This document shows positions 1 through 64,000 of a DNA stretch of 64,000 nt, piece after piece. Every line of letters begins with the position of its first letter. Position 1 is the stretch's first letter. This DNA comes from Ashinkailepas kermadecensis. Taxonomy: Eukaryota > Arthropoda > Thecostraca > Neolepadidae. The translations under genes were made by a program, and so were the position numbers. The DNA lies in assembly GCA_034440615.1 (NCBI GenBank), contig JAOTOM010005124.1:727001-791000 (forward strand), read 5' to 3'. The notes beneath the pieces are model-generated. The model was not told the origin of the DNA. It did no database searches and was given only the letters and a program-made list of their open reading frames with translations.

Positions 1-1945
1 CACTTTCGTACCACATCGATCCCAGTGAGAAGGCCGCTCTTTCACCGGATCGATCCCAGTGACCAGGCGACTCCCTCACCGGGCATACCGCTCCACAACA
101 CACTCAGTCTTTGGCTAAGCGCTGCATGCAACACGTCATCGTACGACGTGTGGCGGTATGGCGGCCACCCGGTATGGCGGCCACCCGGTATGACACACGA
201 CAACCACCAGCTGCTACAGGGAGTACATGAACCAATGCACGCACACACCGTTTCACAACGGAAACGCACAGCTACCGGTCGCAAGCGGTCGCACAACACA
301 CAGGCAAAGCGGCGCAGGCGGATTAGTAGGACGTGGAATGGTAGATGCAAGCCGGGATGACGTCATATTGGCGCAGCCATGTTGGCCGCGCAATGGACAG
401 TGCCAAAGGACATGGCTGATGGTGCACATGGTGGCAGGCCGTGCGTGTCACAGTCGTACGCGACGCGACACGACACGACACGACACGCACGACACGACGC
501 GACACGACACGACACGACATACACGACGTATGCGACACACACATACACGACCTGCAGTTCCAACGTATCACCTTTTTTCGGCAGCACATGGGGCGAAATG
601 TCACCATCACGACTGCAGGTTAGGTTTACACGACCTGTAGTTTCAACGTGTGACCTGTATCGCAGCACATGGGGCGAAATAGCATCGTCACGACTGCAAG
701 TTAGGCTTACAGGACCTACAATTCTAACATGTGACCTGTATTGGTAGCACGCGGGGCGAAATATAATCATCACGTTCGGAGCGCGACTGAAGAGAGGCGC
801 AATACACCGCGTCACACAACACTTGGGTTTTCGTGTCGGACATCGGGCCTCTGGTCGAGAGGCACGATCAACATAGATCTTCAATCGAAGTTGAATCGAA
901 CGCCGAGTTCACAGCTTGTGACAGCACAGTCACCAGAACACGGAACACTCCGGCGTCGGTAGAAAACTGCGCAGCTAAACATGCGCATCAAAACACACTG
1001 CTGATCAAAATTGACACAAGAAGAAGACGAAATGACGTATTCGCGCAAGCCATGAAGACAACAGCATTCACATCAGCCGACGTCGATATCAGCTGACGGT
1101 GGTAATGGCGAGGTCCGGCATGCATGAAGCCCACACGGCGCCCGTACAAGCTGGCATCTTCTCATGCACTCAAGATCGCAACTAGATCTCAAGTAGCCTC
1201 GTGTTCGCAAGATTATCCATACGCCCTCGGTCGTCCCCGAGCAACACGTGTCTCGACAATCAACAAGCAACAGCCGAACTCGCCGTGCCGGTGTGAAGTC
1301 GGCGCCACCTTCGTGCTGCTGCGTCACCTTCGTTGACCCGACGTGGCCGCCGCGGCCCGTCCAGACTTGCGATCCGACTCGCGATCTGATCTGATCTGAT
1401 CTGATCTGCTCCGGCTCGAACCGTGGCACTGGGCACGTGTCGACTCGACAAGCGTATGCAATGAAACACTGCTGTCGGCGTCACGCTCGCTGCGTGGAAC
1501 TCGTCCCACCGCTACGTCGGCACCACGCCACACAGGGAGCTGCTGCAGGAGCAGCAGTAGCTGCAGGAGCAGCAGTGGCTGCAGGAGCAGCAGTAGCTGC
1601 AGGAGCAGCAGTAGCTGCAGGAGCAGCAGTGGCTGCAGGAGCAGCAGTAGCTGCAGGAGCAGCAGTAGCTGCAGGAGCAGCAGTAGCTGCAGGAGCAGCA
1701 GTAGCTGCAGGAGCAGCAGTGCCTGCAGGAGCAGCAGTAGCTGCAGGGCAGCAGTAGGAGGGGAGTGGGGCAGCAGTGCCTGCAGGAGTAGCAGTACCTG
1801 CAGGAGCAGCAGTAGCTGCAGGAGCAGCAGTACCTGCAGGAGCAGCAGTAGCTGCAGGAGCGAGCGCTCGATCAGCGCCCGGCGCGGGCCCGCCTCAGCA
1901 GTCCGTGGCGTCCGGCTCGTGGCACGTGGCGCCACGTGGCGCGCG
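1..1945. other. Region 3' of the cadherin stop codon; tandem repeats, no gene seen
   Basis: Holds the putative 3' UTR and downstream DNA. There is a CGACACGACA array (about 455-535), three degenerate ~85-bp units around CACATGGGGCGAAAT (585-775), a GATCT run (1385-1413) and an 18-bp CTGCAGGAGCAGCAGTAG array (1538-1865). I found no AATAAA on the minus strand before the edge. Open frames here are repeat translations. Confidence 0.6.
1538..1865. repeat. 18-bp minisatellite (CTGCAGGAGCAGCAGTAG)n
   Basis: About 17 units, interrupted near 1750-1775, starting 80 bp past the cadherin stop codon. It is probably in the 3' UTR. Because 18 is divisible by 3 it gives long low-complexity open frames on both strands that are not genes. 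Confidence 0.9.

Positions 1946-64000
<62,055 letters not shown>

Noticed and set aside
1..1945. Separate upstream or downstream gene
   Set aside because: Only short antisense frames and repeats; no splice-linked conserved motif found.

Overview
The window is intron-rich animal DNA. It carries the 3' two-thirds or so of one large multi-exon gene on the minus strand, a cadherin of the cadherin-23 (CDH23) type. I placed 38 exons between 62575 and the stop codon at 1946, about 5.1 kb of coding sequence (about 1,710 residues). Reading phase is kept at every junction I could place; one donor is missing as assembled and two 3' boundaries have alternatives. The host is probably an invertebrate, most likely an arthropod. 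The hints are compact exons with repeat-laden introns, several tRNA-derived SINE families, a CR1-type LINE, long (TA)n tracts and a short TTAGG-like run. I cannot name the species.

Protein layout, N- to C-terminal (right to left in the window): the end of one extracellular cadherin (EC) repeat; twelve more EC repeats with linkers such as [50 protein letters not shown] and NDINDNAPKF; a membrane-proximal domain resembling that of CDH23; one transmembrane helix; and a short cytoplasmic tail that keeps the CDH23-like VPNTN...EGSNPVW motif and ends in TTEL, a class I PDZ ligand. The 5' end of the gene lies beyond 64000.

The introns hold: an intact tRNA-Ala(AGC) gene with a T5 terminator (45332-45404); a decayed CR1-like LINE (about 58040-61260, minus); at least three tRNA-derived SINE families, several with clear target-site duplications; a likely MITE (20344-20650); a cluster of perfect hairpins (45559-45879); a 1.3-kb AT-rich 14-bp satellite (27580-28900); ten or so (TA)n tracts; and about forty minisatellites.

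The most unusual feature is where the minisatellites sit. At about 17 exon edges the tandem unit contains the splice junction itself (last exon bases plus donor, or acceptor plus first exon bases). The gene therefore carries rows of duplicated 5' or 3' splice sites. The clearest cases are a 36-bp array of about 23 copies at 63170-64000 (SDEGPFGQ plus donor, in frame and stop-free), a 22-bp acceptor array at 19246-19560, a 43-bp donor array at 36570-36930, and a 67-bp array at 2440-2717 whose first copy offers a frame-compatible donor. In two places a junction has been rewritten: a SINE inserted across the exon end at 12430 with a 15-bp target duplication, and an A-rich insert removed the donor of the exon at 48641. 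The system I would look at is this class of splice-junction minisatellites and whether it drives alternative splice-site use, intron growth or exon-length change.
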